Shown here piece after piece: positions 25,524 to 34,037 of a stretch of DNA of 64,000 nucleotides. The stretch comes from SVEL01 sp045125245. GTDB lineage: Bacteria; Bacillota; Clostridia; Lachnospirales; Lachnospiraceae. The position numbers were made by a program, and so were the translations under genes. The notes under the pieces are model-generated. The model saw only the letters and a program-made list of their open reading frames with translations. It did not search any database and was not told the DNA's origin. How positions within the stretch are numbered: position 1 is the stretch's first letter; every line of letters begins with the position of its first letter. The stretch lies in contig JBGVNF010000063.1 in assembly GCA_045125245.1 (NCBI GenBank), forward strand, positions 1-64,000, read 5' to 3'.

Positions 25524-27119
25524 ATGGATGAGAAGCTTAAAGAAGCCCAAAAAAGGCTAGTAGAATTTTGGAAAAAATATGATAAAAAGCAAAAAACGAT
25601 AATAATCAGTATCACAGCAGTAGTGTTGGTGGCACTGATTATTCTTGCTGTAATTTTGACAAAAACAGAGTATGTTACACTTATTGAGTGTGATGATACA
25701 GTTTCGGCTGCTAATATAGCAACTACACTTGATGGTGAAGCTATGGAATACAAAACCGAGAATGACGGTTTGACGATTCTCGTAGCTGAGGAAAATTATG
25801 AGAAAGCATCATATCTTATAGCACAGAGTGGATATACATCTACACTCTATTCTTATGAAGATTATATGGAGGACGGTGGTTTTTCAGCTACATCTACAGA
25901 TAGAGAAAGAGGCTGGCAGAGAGTTTTGGAAGACAGAATGAAGGCTACAGTGGAAGGCTTTGATTATGTAAAAAGTGCTTCAGTTATGTTTACTATGCCT
26001 AAGGAAAAACTTACTATTTTAGATAATGATGAAGAGACATATGTAAGTTTAAAGTTGACACTTCGTGGTGATATGCCAGAAGGTGCAGCAGAGGGCTTGG
26101 CTAGATTTGTGGCTACAGCAGTAGGTAACCCTACAACAAACAGTATCACTATTATTGATAATGCAGGTAGAACATTATTCCAGGGTTCTAAGAACTATGA
26201 GGATGATGGTAGTATGACGACTTCAAAGAATGAAGAGATACGAAACAGATTCCAGAATGAAGTAATCAATAATGTAAGTAAGGCGCTTATGGCAACAGGC
26301 CGTTATGCAACAGTTACTGTAGCGCCATCCCTTGATATTACATTTGATAAGACAGATAAGGTGACAACAGAATATTTTAATCCTGATGAAGTATTAGACA
26401 ATGAGTATATTTATCAGCAGGAAGGTGGTACTACTCAAGGTGGAATTCCTGGAACAGATTCCAATGATGATGATACAGGGTATATGATTCAATTGGGAGA
26501 AGGTACTAGCAATTCAGTTATGATTAATAAGAAAGATTTTGCTGTAAGTAGTACTATCACATCTATAGAAGGTGAAAGAGGTAAATGTAATAGAGAGAAA
26601 TCTAAGGTTGCAGTTACCGTTGGTGTATACGAACATCATGATAGAGCTGTTCTTGAAGAGAGCGGTGCTCTTGATGATATGACATGGGAAGAGTATATTG
26701 AGGCTAATAAGGCGGTAAAGGATTTAGAGATTATAGCGGGAATTGAAGAATTAATTAAGGCAGCTAGTGGTATTGATGATATAGTTGTAATTGGTTCGAT
26801 TATTCCAGTATTTGAAGATACAACAGATGAAGGAAAGTTTGTAGAGAAGATTCTTCCAATAATCCTTGCAGTTATTATTTTAGCATTATTAGGATTCATG
26901 GTATGGAGAAGCTTAAGACCTGTTGAAATTACAGAGGTTGAGCCAGAATTATCAGTTGAAGAGTTACTTTCTTCTACAAGAGAGAAGCAGCAGACTGTTG
27001 AGGATATTGACCTTGAGGAGAAATCAGAGACTGGCAAGGCTATTGAGAAGTTCGTTGAGGAGAATCCAGAGGCGGCAGCATTGCTTCTTAGAAATTGGCT
27101 TAATGATGACTGGGGTTAA
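25524..27119 (+). CDS. fliF: Flagellar MS-ring protein FliF
   Basis: The 531-residue protein forms the MS ring in the membrane. It has a first membrane helix (residues about 26-46), the periplasmic-side YscJ/FliF domain (47-230), the FliF C-terminal domain with an Asp/Gly-rich loop near 310-320 (GTDSNDDDTG), a second helix (about 440-462), and a cytoplasmic tail that binds FliG (ENPEAAALLLRNWLNDDWG). CGGAGAAG lies before the ATG. It is of normal length and lies directly before its partner fliG. Confidence 0.96.
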   Translation: MDEKLKEAQKRLVEFWKKYDKKQKTIIISITAVVLVALIILAVILTKTEYVTLIECDDTVSAANIATTLDGEAMEYKTENDGLTILVAEENYEKASYLIAQSGYTSTLYSYEDYMEDGGFSATSTDRERGWQRVLEDRMKATVEGFDYVKSASVMFTMPKEKLTILDNDEETYVSLKLTLRGDMPEGAAEGLARFVATAVGNPTTNSITIIDNAGRTLFQGSKNYEDDGSMTTSKNEEIRNRFQNEVINNVSKALMATGRYATVTVAPSLDITFDKTDKVTTEYFNPDEVLDNEYIYQQEGGTTQGGIPGTDSNDDDTGYMIQLGEGTSNSVMINKKDFAVSSTITSIEGERGKCNREKSKVAVTVGVYEHHDRAVLEESGALDDMTWEEYIEANKAVKDLEIIAGIEELIKAASGIDDIVVIGSIIPVFEDTTDEGKFVEKILPIILAVIILALLGFMVWRSLRPVEITEVEPELSVEELLSSTREKQQTVEDIDLEEKSETGKAIEKFVEENPEAAALLLRNWLNDDWG

Positions 27120-27141
27120 AAGGTAAATTGGAGGTATAGTT

Positions 27142-28161
27142 ATGGCAAAAAGTGTCCAGATGTCTGATGTAAGTGGACTTACAAAATCGGCTATTTTGCT
27201 TATTGCGTTAGGACCAGAGAAATCAGCAAAGATATTTAAGCATCTTAAGGAAGAAGAAATAGAACAGTTGACATTGGAAATAGCAAATACAAGAAGTGTT
27301 TCACCACAGACTAAGGAAGATGTTATGGCTGAGTTTTACCAAGTGTGTATAGCACAGCAGTACATCGCAGAGGGTGGTATTACATATGCTAAGGAATTGC
27401 TTGAAAAAGCTCTTGGTGTGGAGAAGGCTCAGGATGTTATAAGCAAGCTTACAGCATCTCTTCAGGTTAGACCTTTCGAATTTATCAGAAAGACTGACCC
27501 AGCCCAGTTGCTTAATTTTATACAGGACGAGCATCCACAGACGATTGCACTTATCTTGTCATATTTGCCAGCACATCAGGCATCTATGATTGTATCTGCT
27601 CTTCCACTTGAGAAGCAGGCAGAGGTAGCGAAGAGAATAGCTAAGATGGATAGAACATCACCAGATGTTATCAAGGAAGTAGAGAGAGTATTAGAGAAGA
27701 AGCTTTCATCTTTGGTAAATCAGGATTACACAATTGTCGGCGGTGTAGATGCTATCGTAGATATCTTAAATACTGTAGACAGAGGAACAGAAAAGCATAT
27801 TATGGAGAACTTGGAAATCGAAGAGCCAGAACTTGCAGACGAGATCAGAAGAAAGATGTTCGTATTCGAAGATATTCTTGCTCTGGACGACAAGACTATT
27901 CAGAGAGTGTTGCGTGATGTTGATAACAATGACCTTGCAGTTGCTCTTAAGGGTTCTAACGAAGATGTACAGACAGTTATCTTCAACAACTTATCTAAGC
28001 GTCTTGCTGCTATGATTAAGGAAGATATGGACTTCATGGGTCCTGTTCGTATGAAGGATGTTGAAGAAGCACAGCAGAAGATTGTTAATATCATACGTAA
28101 GTTAGAGGATACAGGAGAAATCATCATTTCACGTGGTGGAGGTGACGAGATAGTTGTCTAA
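27142..28161 (+). CDS. fliG: Flagellar motor switch protein FliG
   Basis: The 339-residue switch protein transmits torque from MotA to the rotor. It has the N-terminal FliF-binding domain, the middle EHPQTIALILSYLP domain that contacts FliM, and the C-terminal torque domain with the charged helix (DDKTIQRVLRDVDNNDLAVALKG). GGAGG lies before the ATG. Its stop codon overlaps the start of fliH by eight bases. Confidence 0.97.
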   Translation: MAKSVQMSDVSGLTKSAILLIALGPEKSAKIFKHLKEEEIEQLTLEIANTRSVSPQTKEDVMAEFYQVCIAQQYIAEGGITYAKELLEKALGVEKAQDVISKLTASLQVRPFEFIRKTDPAQLLNFIQDEHPQTIALILSYLPAHQASMIVSALPLEKQAEVAKRIAKMDRTSPDVIKEVERVLEKKLSSLVNQDYTIVGGVDAIVDILNTVDRGTEKHIMENLEIEEPELADEIRRKMFVFEDILALDDKTIQRVLRDVDNNDLAVALKGSNEDVQTVIFNNLSKRLAAMIKEDMDFMGPVRMKDVEEAQQKIVNIIRKLEDTGEIIISRGGGDEIVV

Positions 28162-29023
28162 TTTGCTAAAAGGATTCTATATAGCTGTGGACAAAAGTGA
28201 TAAAAGAGTCATAGATAGCAATGAACTTATATCAGAAAAGCTTATACATATTAGAAATACTGTGAACAATGAAGGATTCTCAAGTGAGGGCTTTTGTGCA
28301 GGTTTAAATGCTGTCAATGTAAGTGAAATGTTAGATGAAAATAATCATATATTAGGCGAGAATGTTCAGATTGAAGAAGCCCAGGCTACTATAGAAGCAG
28401 AAACAAAAAAAGAAGATATATTGAATGCAGCAATGCAGGAAGCAGAAGCTATCGTAAATAGAGCTAACGAAGATGCTTTGTCTATTATAGAAAATGCTAA
28501 AGCAGAAGCTGAAAGAGTGCTACAGGAGGCTAGAAATAGTGGATACGCTGAAGGTATGCAGAGTGCAAATCAGGAGGCGGAAGCTATGAAGGCACAGTTA
28601 GTAGCATCATTTGAAGAGGAAAAGCAAAGTATTATAGCTGAATATAGAAGAAAAGAAGAGCAGCTAGAGCCAGAATTGGTGGATGTTATTCTTAGGATTT
28701 TTGCAAATATAACAAAATGTGTTTCTGTAGATAAAAAGGATATGATACTCCATCTTGTCAACAATGTTATGACGGGAGGAGAGGCTAGCAGAAACTTTAT
28801 TATAAGAGCTAGCGTGGAAGATGCTATTTTCCTTAGAGAGAATAAGAGAAGTATAGAGGGAGCTACAAGAGATGATATTCATATAGAAATCGTTTCAGAT
28901 CCTTCTATGAAGAGAAATGAATGTCTTATAGATACAGATACAGGTGTGTATGATTGTAGCTTAGATATTCAGTTAGAGAATTTGATTAATAATATTAGGA
29001 TATTATCGGCTACTGGAGAATAA
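28154..29023 (+). CDS. fliH: Flagellar export apparatus protein FliH
   Basis: The 289-residue protein has a long Ala/Glu-rich coiled coil (about residues 75-170, with EAEAIVNRANEDA and AEAERVLQEA repeats) and a C-terminal globular part, the pattern of FliH/YscL stators that hold the FliI ATPase. The start is TTG at 28154, inside the end of fliG, supported by GGAGGTGA at 28138-28145; no ATG lies near. Sequence similarity to named FliH proteins is loose, but its place between fliG and fliI makes the call firm. Confidence 0.88.
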   Translation: MSNLLKGFYIAVDKSDKRVIDSNELISEKLIHIRNTVNNEGFSSEGFCAGLNAVNVSEMLDENNHILGENVQIEEAQATIEAETKKEDILNAAMQEAEAIVNRANEDALSIIENAKAEAERVLQEARNSGYAEGMQSANQEAEAMKAQLVASFEEEKQSIIAEYRRKEEQLEPELVDVILRIFANITKCVSVDKKDMILHLVNNVMTGGEASRNFIIRASVEDAIFLRENKRSIEGATRDDIHIEIVSDPSMKRNECLIDTDTGVYDCSLDIQLENLINNIRILSATGE

Positions 29024-29026
29024 AAA

Positions 29027-30337
29027 ATGGCAAGTTTAAACCTTGGAAAATACAATGCTATATATGAAAAATGCTATGCCAAAAAGATGGGTAAGGTTAC
29101 AAAGGTTGTTGGTCTTACTATTGAATCCATAGGCCCTGATGCAAATCTAAACGATTTGTGTAGAATAGTGCCAAAGGATAATCCGCAGATGGAAGTTATG
29201 GCAGAGGTAGTGGGTTTTAGAGATAACAGAATTCTACTCATGCCTTTTGAGAGTGTGGATGGTGTAGGACCTGGTAGTATTGTTGAGAATACGGGAAGTG
29301 TATTGAAGGTTGCTGTCAGTGATGATGTTTTAGGAAAAACATTGGATGGTTTAGGAAGACCGATTACAGGAGAGGAGCTTACAAATGCAACAAAATATCC
29401 TGTTGAATGTACGCCACCGGATCCTATGAAAAGAGAAATAATAAAGGATGTTTTACCATTGGGTGTTAAAGCGGTAGATGGTTTAATAACTGTTGGTAAA
29501 GGACAGCGAATTGGTATATTTGCAGGTAGTGGTGTTGGAAAAAGTACACTTATGGGTATGTTTGCCAGAAATACAAAGGCAGATATAAATGTTATCGCAT
29601 TGATTGGTGAGCGAGGAAGAGAAGTTAGAGAGTTTATTGAGCGAGATCTTGGCGAGGAAGGTATGAAACGAAGTGTAGTTGTGGTGGCTACATCAGATAA
29701 GCCAGCGCTTATTAGAAATAAGGCTGCAAAGACGGCTACAGCTATTGCTGAATACTTTAGAGACCAGGGCAAAGATGTATTGCTTATGATGGATTCACTA
29801 ACTCGTTTCTCTATGGCTCAAAGAGAGATAGGACTTGCATCAGGTGAACCGCCTGTAACAAGAGGATATCCTCCTAGTGTATATAGTGAGATGCCTAAAC
29901 TACTTGAGAGAGCAGGTATGGCATCGGTAGGTTCTATTACAGGACTTTATACTGTATTAGTAGATGGTGATGATTTCAATGAACCTATCACTGATACGGC
30001 GAGAGGTATTTTGGACGGACATATTATGTTGTCAAGAAAACTGGGACATAAAAATCATTATCCGGCAATTGATGTACTTCAGAGTATATCCAGAGTAATG
30101 AGCCAGATAGCTACAAAAGAACATAAAACAGTAGCAGGAAAGTTAAAAAATGTTTTAGCTACATATCACGAAGCTGAAGATTTAATTAATATTGGAGCAT
30201 ACAAGAGTGGTTCAAATAAAAATATTGATTATGCCATAGAGAAAATAGATATGGTTAATCAATTTCTTCGACAAGGGGTTGATGAGAAGTTTTCTTTTGA
30301 TGAAGAGCTTGAGATGCTTAATGGGATATTTGAATAA
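29027..30337 (+). CDS. fliI: Flagellum-specific ATPase FliI
   Basis: The 436-residue ATPase powers and orders export of flagellar parts. It has the beta-barrel N-domain, Walker A GSGVGKST (residues 167-174), GERGREVREFIE, Walker B LLMMDSLTRF and SREIGL-like AQREIGLASGEPP, as in F1-beta-related export ATPases. It starts three bases after fliH and ends 22 bases before fliJ. Confidence 0.97.
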   Translation: MASLNLGKYNAIYEKCYAKKMGKVTKVVGLTIESIGPDANLNDLCRIVPKDNPQMEVMAEVVGFRDNRILLMPFESVDGVGPGSIVENTGSVLKVAVSDDVLGKTLDGLGRPITGEELTNATKYPVECTPPDPMKREIIKDVLPLGVKAVDGLITVGKGQRIGIFAGSGVGKSTLMGMFARNTKADINVIALIGERGREVREFIERDLGEEGMKRSVVVVATSDKPALIRNKAAKTATAIAEYFRDQGKDVLLMMDSLTRFSMAQREIGLASGEPPVTRGYPPSVYSEMPKLLERAGMASVGSITGLYTVLVDGDDFNEPITDTARGILDGHIMLSRKLGHKNHYPAIDVLQSISRVMSQIATKEHKTVAGKLKNVLATYHEAEDLINIGAYKSGSNKNIDYAIEKIDMVNQFLRQGVDEKFSFDEELEMLNGIFE

Positions 30338-30359
30338 TAATTTTATGAGGTAATGGATA

Positions 30360-30800
30360 ATGGCAAAGTTTATATATAAAATGCAAAATATTTTAGATAT
30401 AAAGAATAAATTGGAAACCCAAGAAAAAACAGCGTTTGCCATAGAAGTTCAAAAGCTTCGAACAGAGGAAGAGCGACTTGAAAGAATAAGAAGTGAGATA
30501 GAATATTATCAAAATCTTATACGCGGTCAAGGAGATAAAAAAATAAATATCCTAGAACTAAAAAGGTGTAATGAAGCATTGGAGTATAAGAAAAATGAGG
30601 AAAAAATACAAATTCAACATGTGAAGATGGCAGAAAAAAATGTTGATATTGCAAGAGGCAGACTGAACAAGGTCATGGTAGAGCGCAAAACACAGGAAGT
30701 ATTGCGAGAGAAAGCTTTTGAAGAATTTGTAAAAGAATTGAATGAAAGTGAAAAGAAAGAAGTAGATGAATTAGTTAGTTTCACCTACAATAATTCATAA
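30360..30800 (+). CDS. fliJ: Flagellar export protein FliJ
   Basis: The 146-residue product is almost wholly a charged alpha-helical coiled coil, starting FIYKMQNILDIKNKLE, as in FliJ, which forms the central stalk of the FliI hexamer. Sequence is poorly conserved in this family, so the call rests on the coiled coil, the length and the place directly after fliI. ATGAGGTA lies before the ATG. Confidence 0.85.
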   Translation: MAKFIYKMQNILDIKNKLETQEKTAFAIEVQKLRTEEERLERIRSEIEYYQNLIRGQGDKKINILELKRCNEALEYKKNEEKIQIQHVKMAEKNVDIARGRLNKVMVERKTQEVLREKAFEEFVKELNESEKKEVDELVSFTYNNS

Positions 30801-30813
30801 GGCGGTGGCATAG

Positions 30814-31557
30814 ATGGCAAAAAATGATGAATTTATAGATATTGAAGAGAAAAAAGGTAATAAATTTGTGACATTACTAATTGCATTGGTTATTATAGCG
30901 TTGTGGTTAGGTATGTTTGCATTGTGCATTAAGCTTGATGTAGGTGGATTTGGAAGTTCTGTTATGTATCCAATATTTAAGAATGTTCCAGTTATCAATA
31001 AGATTTTACCTGATAAGAATGTAGAAGAGGATGATGAATATCCGTACAATAGTTTGGCAGAGGCGATTAATTATATTAAAGACCTTGAAAGAGAAATAAA
31101 GAATCTCAAGGATTCAGCGTCAGCAGATGCAGAAAAGATAGCAGATCTTCAGGCGGAAATTGATAGACTTAAGGCTTTTGAGGAAAGTCAGCTTGCCTTT
31201 GAAAAGCAAAAAGAACAATATTACAATGAAGTGGTATTTGGCGATAATGCTATAGATTATGAATATTATAAGCAGTATTATGAACAGATAAGTCCTGAGT
31301 ATGCTGAGGTTTTATATAAGCAGGTGCTTGAGAAATATTTATATGATGAGCGCTACAAGGATTTAGCAGATGCTTATGCTACTATGAAACCAAAGAAAGC
31401 AGCAGCTGCTTTATACGAGATGACTGGTAATTTAGAGACGGTAGTGGCTATATTACAGAATATTGAAGTGGAAGCAAGAGCTAAGATATTAGATGCATTA
31501 AGTGATACAGATGCAGTTTTCTGTGCGAAAATCACAGTAATGTTATCTCCGCAATAG
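30814..31557 (+). CDS. MotE/YlxF-like membrane coiled-coil protein
   Basis: The 247-residue product has one N-terminal membrane helix (residues about 18-40), a coiled coil (about 85-135; LEREIKNLKDSASADAEKIADLQAEIDRLK), and a C-terminal MgtE-N-like helical domain (MKPKKAAAALYEMTGNLETVVAILQNIE). This is the layout of B. subtilis YlxF and of MotE/FlbB, which act as a chaperone or scaffold for flagellar motor parts. It lies between fliJ and fliK as YlxF does. The exact role here is inferred. Confidence 0.75.
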   Translation: MAKNDEFIDIEEKKGNKFVTLLIALVIIALWLGMFALCIKLDVGGFGSSVMYPIFKNVPVINKILPDKNVEEDDEYPYNSLAEAINYIKDLEREIKNLKDSASADAEKIADLQAEIDRLKAFEESQLAFEKQKEQYYNEVVFGDNAIDYEYYKQYYEQISPEYAEVLYKQVLEKYLYDERYKDLADAYATMKPKKAAAALYEMTGNLETVVAILQNIEVEARAKILDALSDTDAVFCAKITVMLSPQ

Positions 31558-31605
31558 AATATGAGAAATTTACACCTCTTTTTTGAAAATTTTTTCATTT
31601 TGGGC

Positions 31606-31633
31606 TAAATATATAAGATGGATTGGCCGATAA
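31606..31633 (+). promoter_or_regulatory. Sigma-28 (SigD/FliA) promoter upstream of fliK
   Basis: TAAA (31606-31609) and GCCGATAA (31626-31633) have a 16-base spacer and match the SigD consensus TAAA-N14-16-GCCGATAT at all but the last base. It lies in the 113-base gap before fliK. It would let FliA, encoded at the end of the same locus, raise expression of fliK and later genes. Confidence 0.75.
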
Positions 31634-31670
31634 AGAATATGTGAAAAAATATTAAAAAGGAGGTGTTTTG

Positions 31671-32981
31671 ATGTCGAACATTAGTGTGAATTCCCTTGAT
31701 GGACTTGGGTTTAATCAAGTGTCTTCTAGAGCAAACGTTAAATCTACTGAAGATTTTTGCGAAACATTAAAAGGTATAAGTGAAAATACTAAAGAGCCAA
31801 AGACTGAAAGAGAAAAAGCTGAAGTTAATAAGCCGGAAGAAACTAAAGAAGTAAAAAAGTTTGAACCAGCTAAGAAGCGAGAAGCTGTTAAGCAAAAGGA
31901 AGAACCAACTGATGAACAGCTTGCGGCAGCACTGGAAGAAGTGGTTAGCGAGATAAAACAGTTTATTCAAGAAAAATTCAACGTAACAAGTGAAGAGCTT
32001 GAAGGTATAATGTCTGATTTAGGATTGACGGATATGAATCTTCTTGAAACTAATGCATTATCTGAAGTGGTTAAAAAGCTTGAAGGAATTGAAAGTCCAC
32101 AGGATATTTTGATAAATCCAAGTTTCAAGGATGATTTGAAGGAATTGTTAAATCAGGTGGAAGAGATAAAGGCTCAGGTTCTTGAAGGGGAAAAAGTAAC
32201 AGTAGATGAAAACTTCCAGATGAAAGAGGAAGTGGAAATTAAGCCTCAGGAAAAAGTAGAGGATACTGAAATGCCAGTTGTAGAAGATATTAGGCAGGAA
32301 GTTGAAGTGGAAGATCCACAGGTTCAGGAAGAAGAACAGGTGACTATATCAGTGGAAAAGGAATCACAGGAAGTGGTACAGAATGAAACCTCTACAAATA
32401 GCGACACAAAGCAGGAATTTAAGCAGAATGACAGTAAGCTTGAGATGAAAGATACTAGTGATACAGTGAATGTGAACGCTGTAAGACCAGAAGATTTTGC
32501 GGCAAGACTTACAGAGGATTTATCTGCAAGAGTTGGTGAGAGACAAGCTATTACGATTGTAAGACAAGTGGTTGAACAGATTTCTATGCAGACAAAGCAG
32601 GGAATGACAACTATGGAATTGCAGCTTTATCCAGCACATTTAGGAAGAGTAACTGTACAGCTTGTATCAAAGGATGGTAATATTACAGCTCAGATTGCAG
32701 CAGAGACAGAGGCTGCTAAAAATGCATTGGAAACTCAGCTTACATTGTTAAAAGAAAATCTTAATAACCAAGGCTTAAAAATCGAGAATATTGAAGTTAC
32801 AATTGCAAGTCATGCATTTGAACAGAATATGCAGGGTGAAAAACAGCAGGATGGTCAGTCAGGAAGCAAAAATCGTGGTAAGAGAGCACTAAATATTTTC
32901 AATGAAACTAAGATTGGTGAAAATGAACCACAACCTGAAATAATGGACATTATGGGAAATACAGTTAGTTATTCTGCATAA
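31671..32981 (+). CDS. fliK: Flagellar hook-length control protein FliK
   Basis: The 436-residue protein has a long, low-complexity Glu/Lys/Val-rich N-terminal ruler (about residues 35-260) and a conserved C-terminal Flg_hook domain (about 290-380; MELQLYPAHLGRVTVQL, then LNNQGLKIENIEVTI). FliK is secreted, measures the hook and switches export from hook to filament proteins. The ATG at 31671 follows AAGGAGGTG. It begins the part of the locus behind the sigma-28 promoter. Confidence 0.9.
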   Translation: MSNISVNSLDGLGFNQVSSRANVKSTEDFCETLKGISENTKEPKTEREKAEVNKPEETKEVKKFEPAKKREAVKQKEEPTDEQLAAALEEVVSEIKQFIQEKFNVTSEELEGIMSDLGLTDMNLLETNALSEVVKKLEGIESPQDILINPSFKDDLKELLNQVEEIKAQVLEGEKVTVDENFQMKEEVEIKPQEKVEDTEMPVVEDIRQEVEVEDPQVQEEEQVTISVEKESQEVVQNETSTNSDTKQEFKQNDSKLEMKDTSDTVNVNAVRPEDFAARLTEDLSARVGERQAITIVRQVVEQISMQTKQGMTTMELQLYPAHLGRVTVQLVSKDGNITAQIAAETEAAKNALETQLTLLKENLNNQGLKIENIEVTIASHAFEQNMQGEKQQDGQSGSKNRGKRALNIFNETKIGENEPQPEIMDIMGNTVSYSA

Positions 32982-32996
32982 GGAAAGGAAAAGATT

Positions 32997-33509
32997 ATGG
33001 CTATTAAAGTTGAAAACGGACAAATTAATACAGATTATACTGAGACTTATCAGAAGGAAGACACAAAAGGAACAAGCGAACTTGGAAAAGATGCGTTTCT
33101 TACATTGTTAGTTACACAGCTTCAGCACCAGGATCCATTAGCTCCTCAGGATAATTCAGAATTCGTAGCACAACTTGCTCAGTTCTCATCTCTTGAAGGA
33201 ATTCAGAATCTTTCATCTTCAATGGGTAACACACAGGCATTATCATTAGTTGGTAAGAATGTTGTTATAGAAGTAGGTAAGTCAGAAGGTTTATCACAGA
33301 CATCAACAGTTGCCGGATATGTAGATTTTGTACAGATGGTTGATGGAAAGGCAATGTTATCAGTTAAGGATCAGTTATATAAGTTTGAAGATTTAGACAG
33401 CGTTATAGATGATTACTATCTTGGAAGTCTCGTAGGCGGTGGCAATTCAAATGGAACAACAAATGATGCAGCTGGTGAAACAGACAATAAGACAGAGGCT
33501 ACAGAATAG
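32997..33509 (+). CDS. flgD: Flagellar hook assembly scaffold FlgD
   Basis: The 170-residue protein carries the conserved N-terminal FlgD core GKDAFLTLLVTQLQHQDPLAPQDNSEFVAQLAQFSSLE (split here: GKDAFLTLLVTQLQHQDPL and FVAQLAQFSSLE). FlgD caps the growing hook. It is shorter than enterobacterial FlgD and lacks most of the C-terminal Ig-like region, as is usual in Clostridia. AAGGAAAAG lies before the ATG. Confidence 0.92.
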   Translation: MAIKVENGQINTDYTETYQKEDTKGTSELGKDAFLTLLVTQLQHQDPLAPQDNSEFVAQLAQFSSLEGIQNLSSSMGNTQALSLVGKNVVIEVGKSEGLSQTSTVAGYVDFVQMVDGKAMLSVKDQLYKFEDLDSVIDDYYLGSLVGGGNSNGTTNDAAGETDNKTEATE

Positions 33510-33565
33510 TTGGTAAAGGCAAGGATGCATAAAGGCATTGAAAATAGTGCCGGAAGGGATAAGAT

Positions 33566-33955
33566 ATGGATATAAAAAATAATTTCTCTTCAATTGAACA
33601 AATTACCGGCCAGTACTTAAGAAAAAATACAAATGTGCCGATAAATAAAACAAGTGGTGGAATGTCATTTGAAGAAGTGCTTAATTTAAAGAAGTCAACT
33701 TCGGAATTGAAATTCTCAAAACATGCTGATGCAAGGCTTAACGAAAGACATATTAATCTTACAACTGAACAGCTTCAGCGACTTAATGATGGAGCTAGAA
33801 AAGCTTCGGAAAAAGGAATTGGTGAGTCGCTTATGATTATGGATGATTTGGCGTTCATTGTTAATATTAAGAATAGTACAGTTGTTACAGCTATTGACAG
33901 TAAAGCAAGTGAAGAAAATATATTTACAAATATTGACGGTGCCGTAATAGTATAA
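33566..33955 (+). CDS. Flagellar operon protein, TIGR02530-like
   Basis: The 129-residue product has a disordered N-terminus and a conserved core (KFSKHADARLNERHINL, LNDGARKASEKG, SLMIMDDLAFIVNIKNSTVVTAID) that matches the flagellar operon family TIGR02530 found between flgD and flgE in many Firmicutes. Its function is not established; a role in hook formation is inferred from position. A second possible sigma-28 promoter lies inside its 5' end. Confidence 0.8.
   Translation: MDIKNNFSSIEQITGQYLRKNTNVPINKTSGGMSFEEVLNLKKSTSELKFSKHADARLNERHINLTTEQLQRLNDGARKASEKGIGESLMIMDDLAFIVNIKNSTVVTAIDSKASEENIFTNIDGAVIV
33618..33644 (+). promoter_or_regulatory. Possible second sigma-28 promoter, upstream of flgE
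   Basis: TAAG (33618-33621) and GCCGATAA (33637-33644) have a 15-base spacer, close to the SigD consensus. It lies within a coding region, so a chance match is possible. Confidence 0.35.
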
Positions 33956-34037
33956 GCTTGGACCTATTGCAGGAAAGCTTCATCTCTGACTGACAGATGA
34001 GATGGAAGATACGGCTCCTATAAGGAGGTCATTAATT

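Noticed and set aside
29074..29772. Long minus-strand open frame opposite fliI
   Set aside because: It is the antisense shadow of a highly conserved ATPase gene, is Ser/Pro/Thr-rich and has no ribosome binding site.
33955..34037. Missing gene between the TIGR02530-like gene and flgE, and flbD/swrD after flgE
   Set aside because: Neither gap contains an open frame with a site; a flbD-like gene is simply not present in this window.
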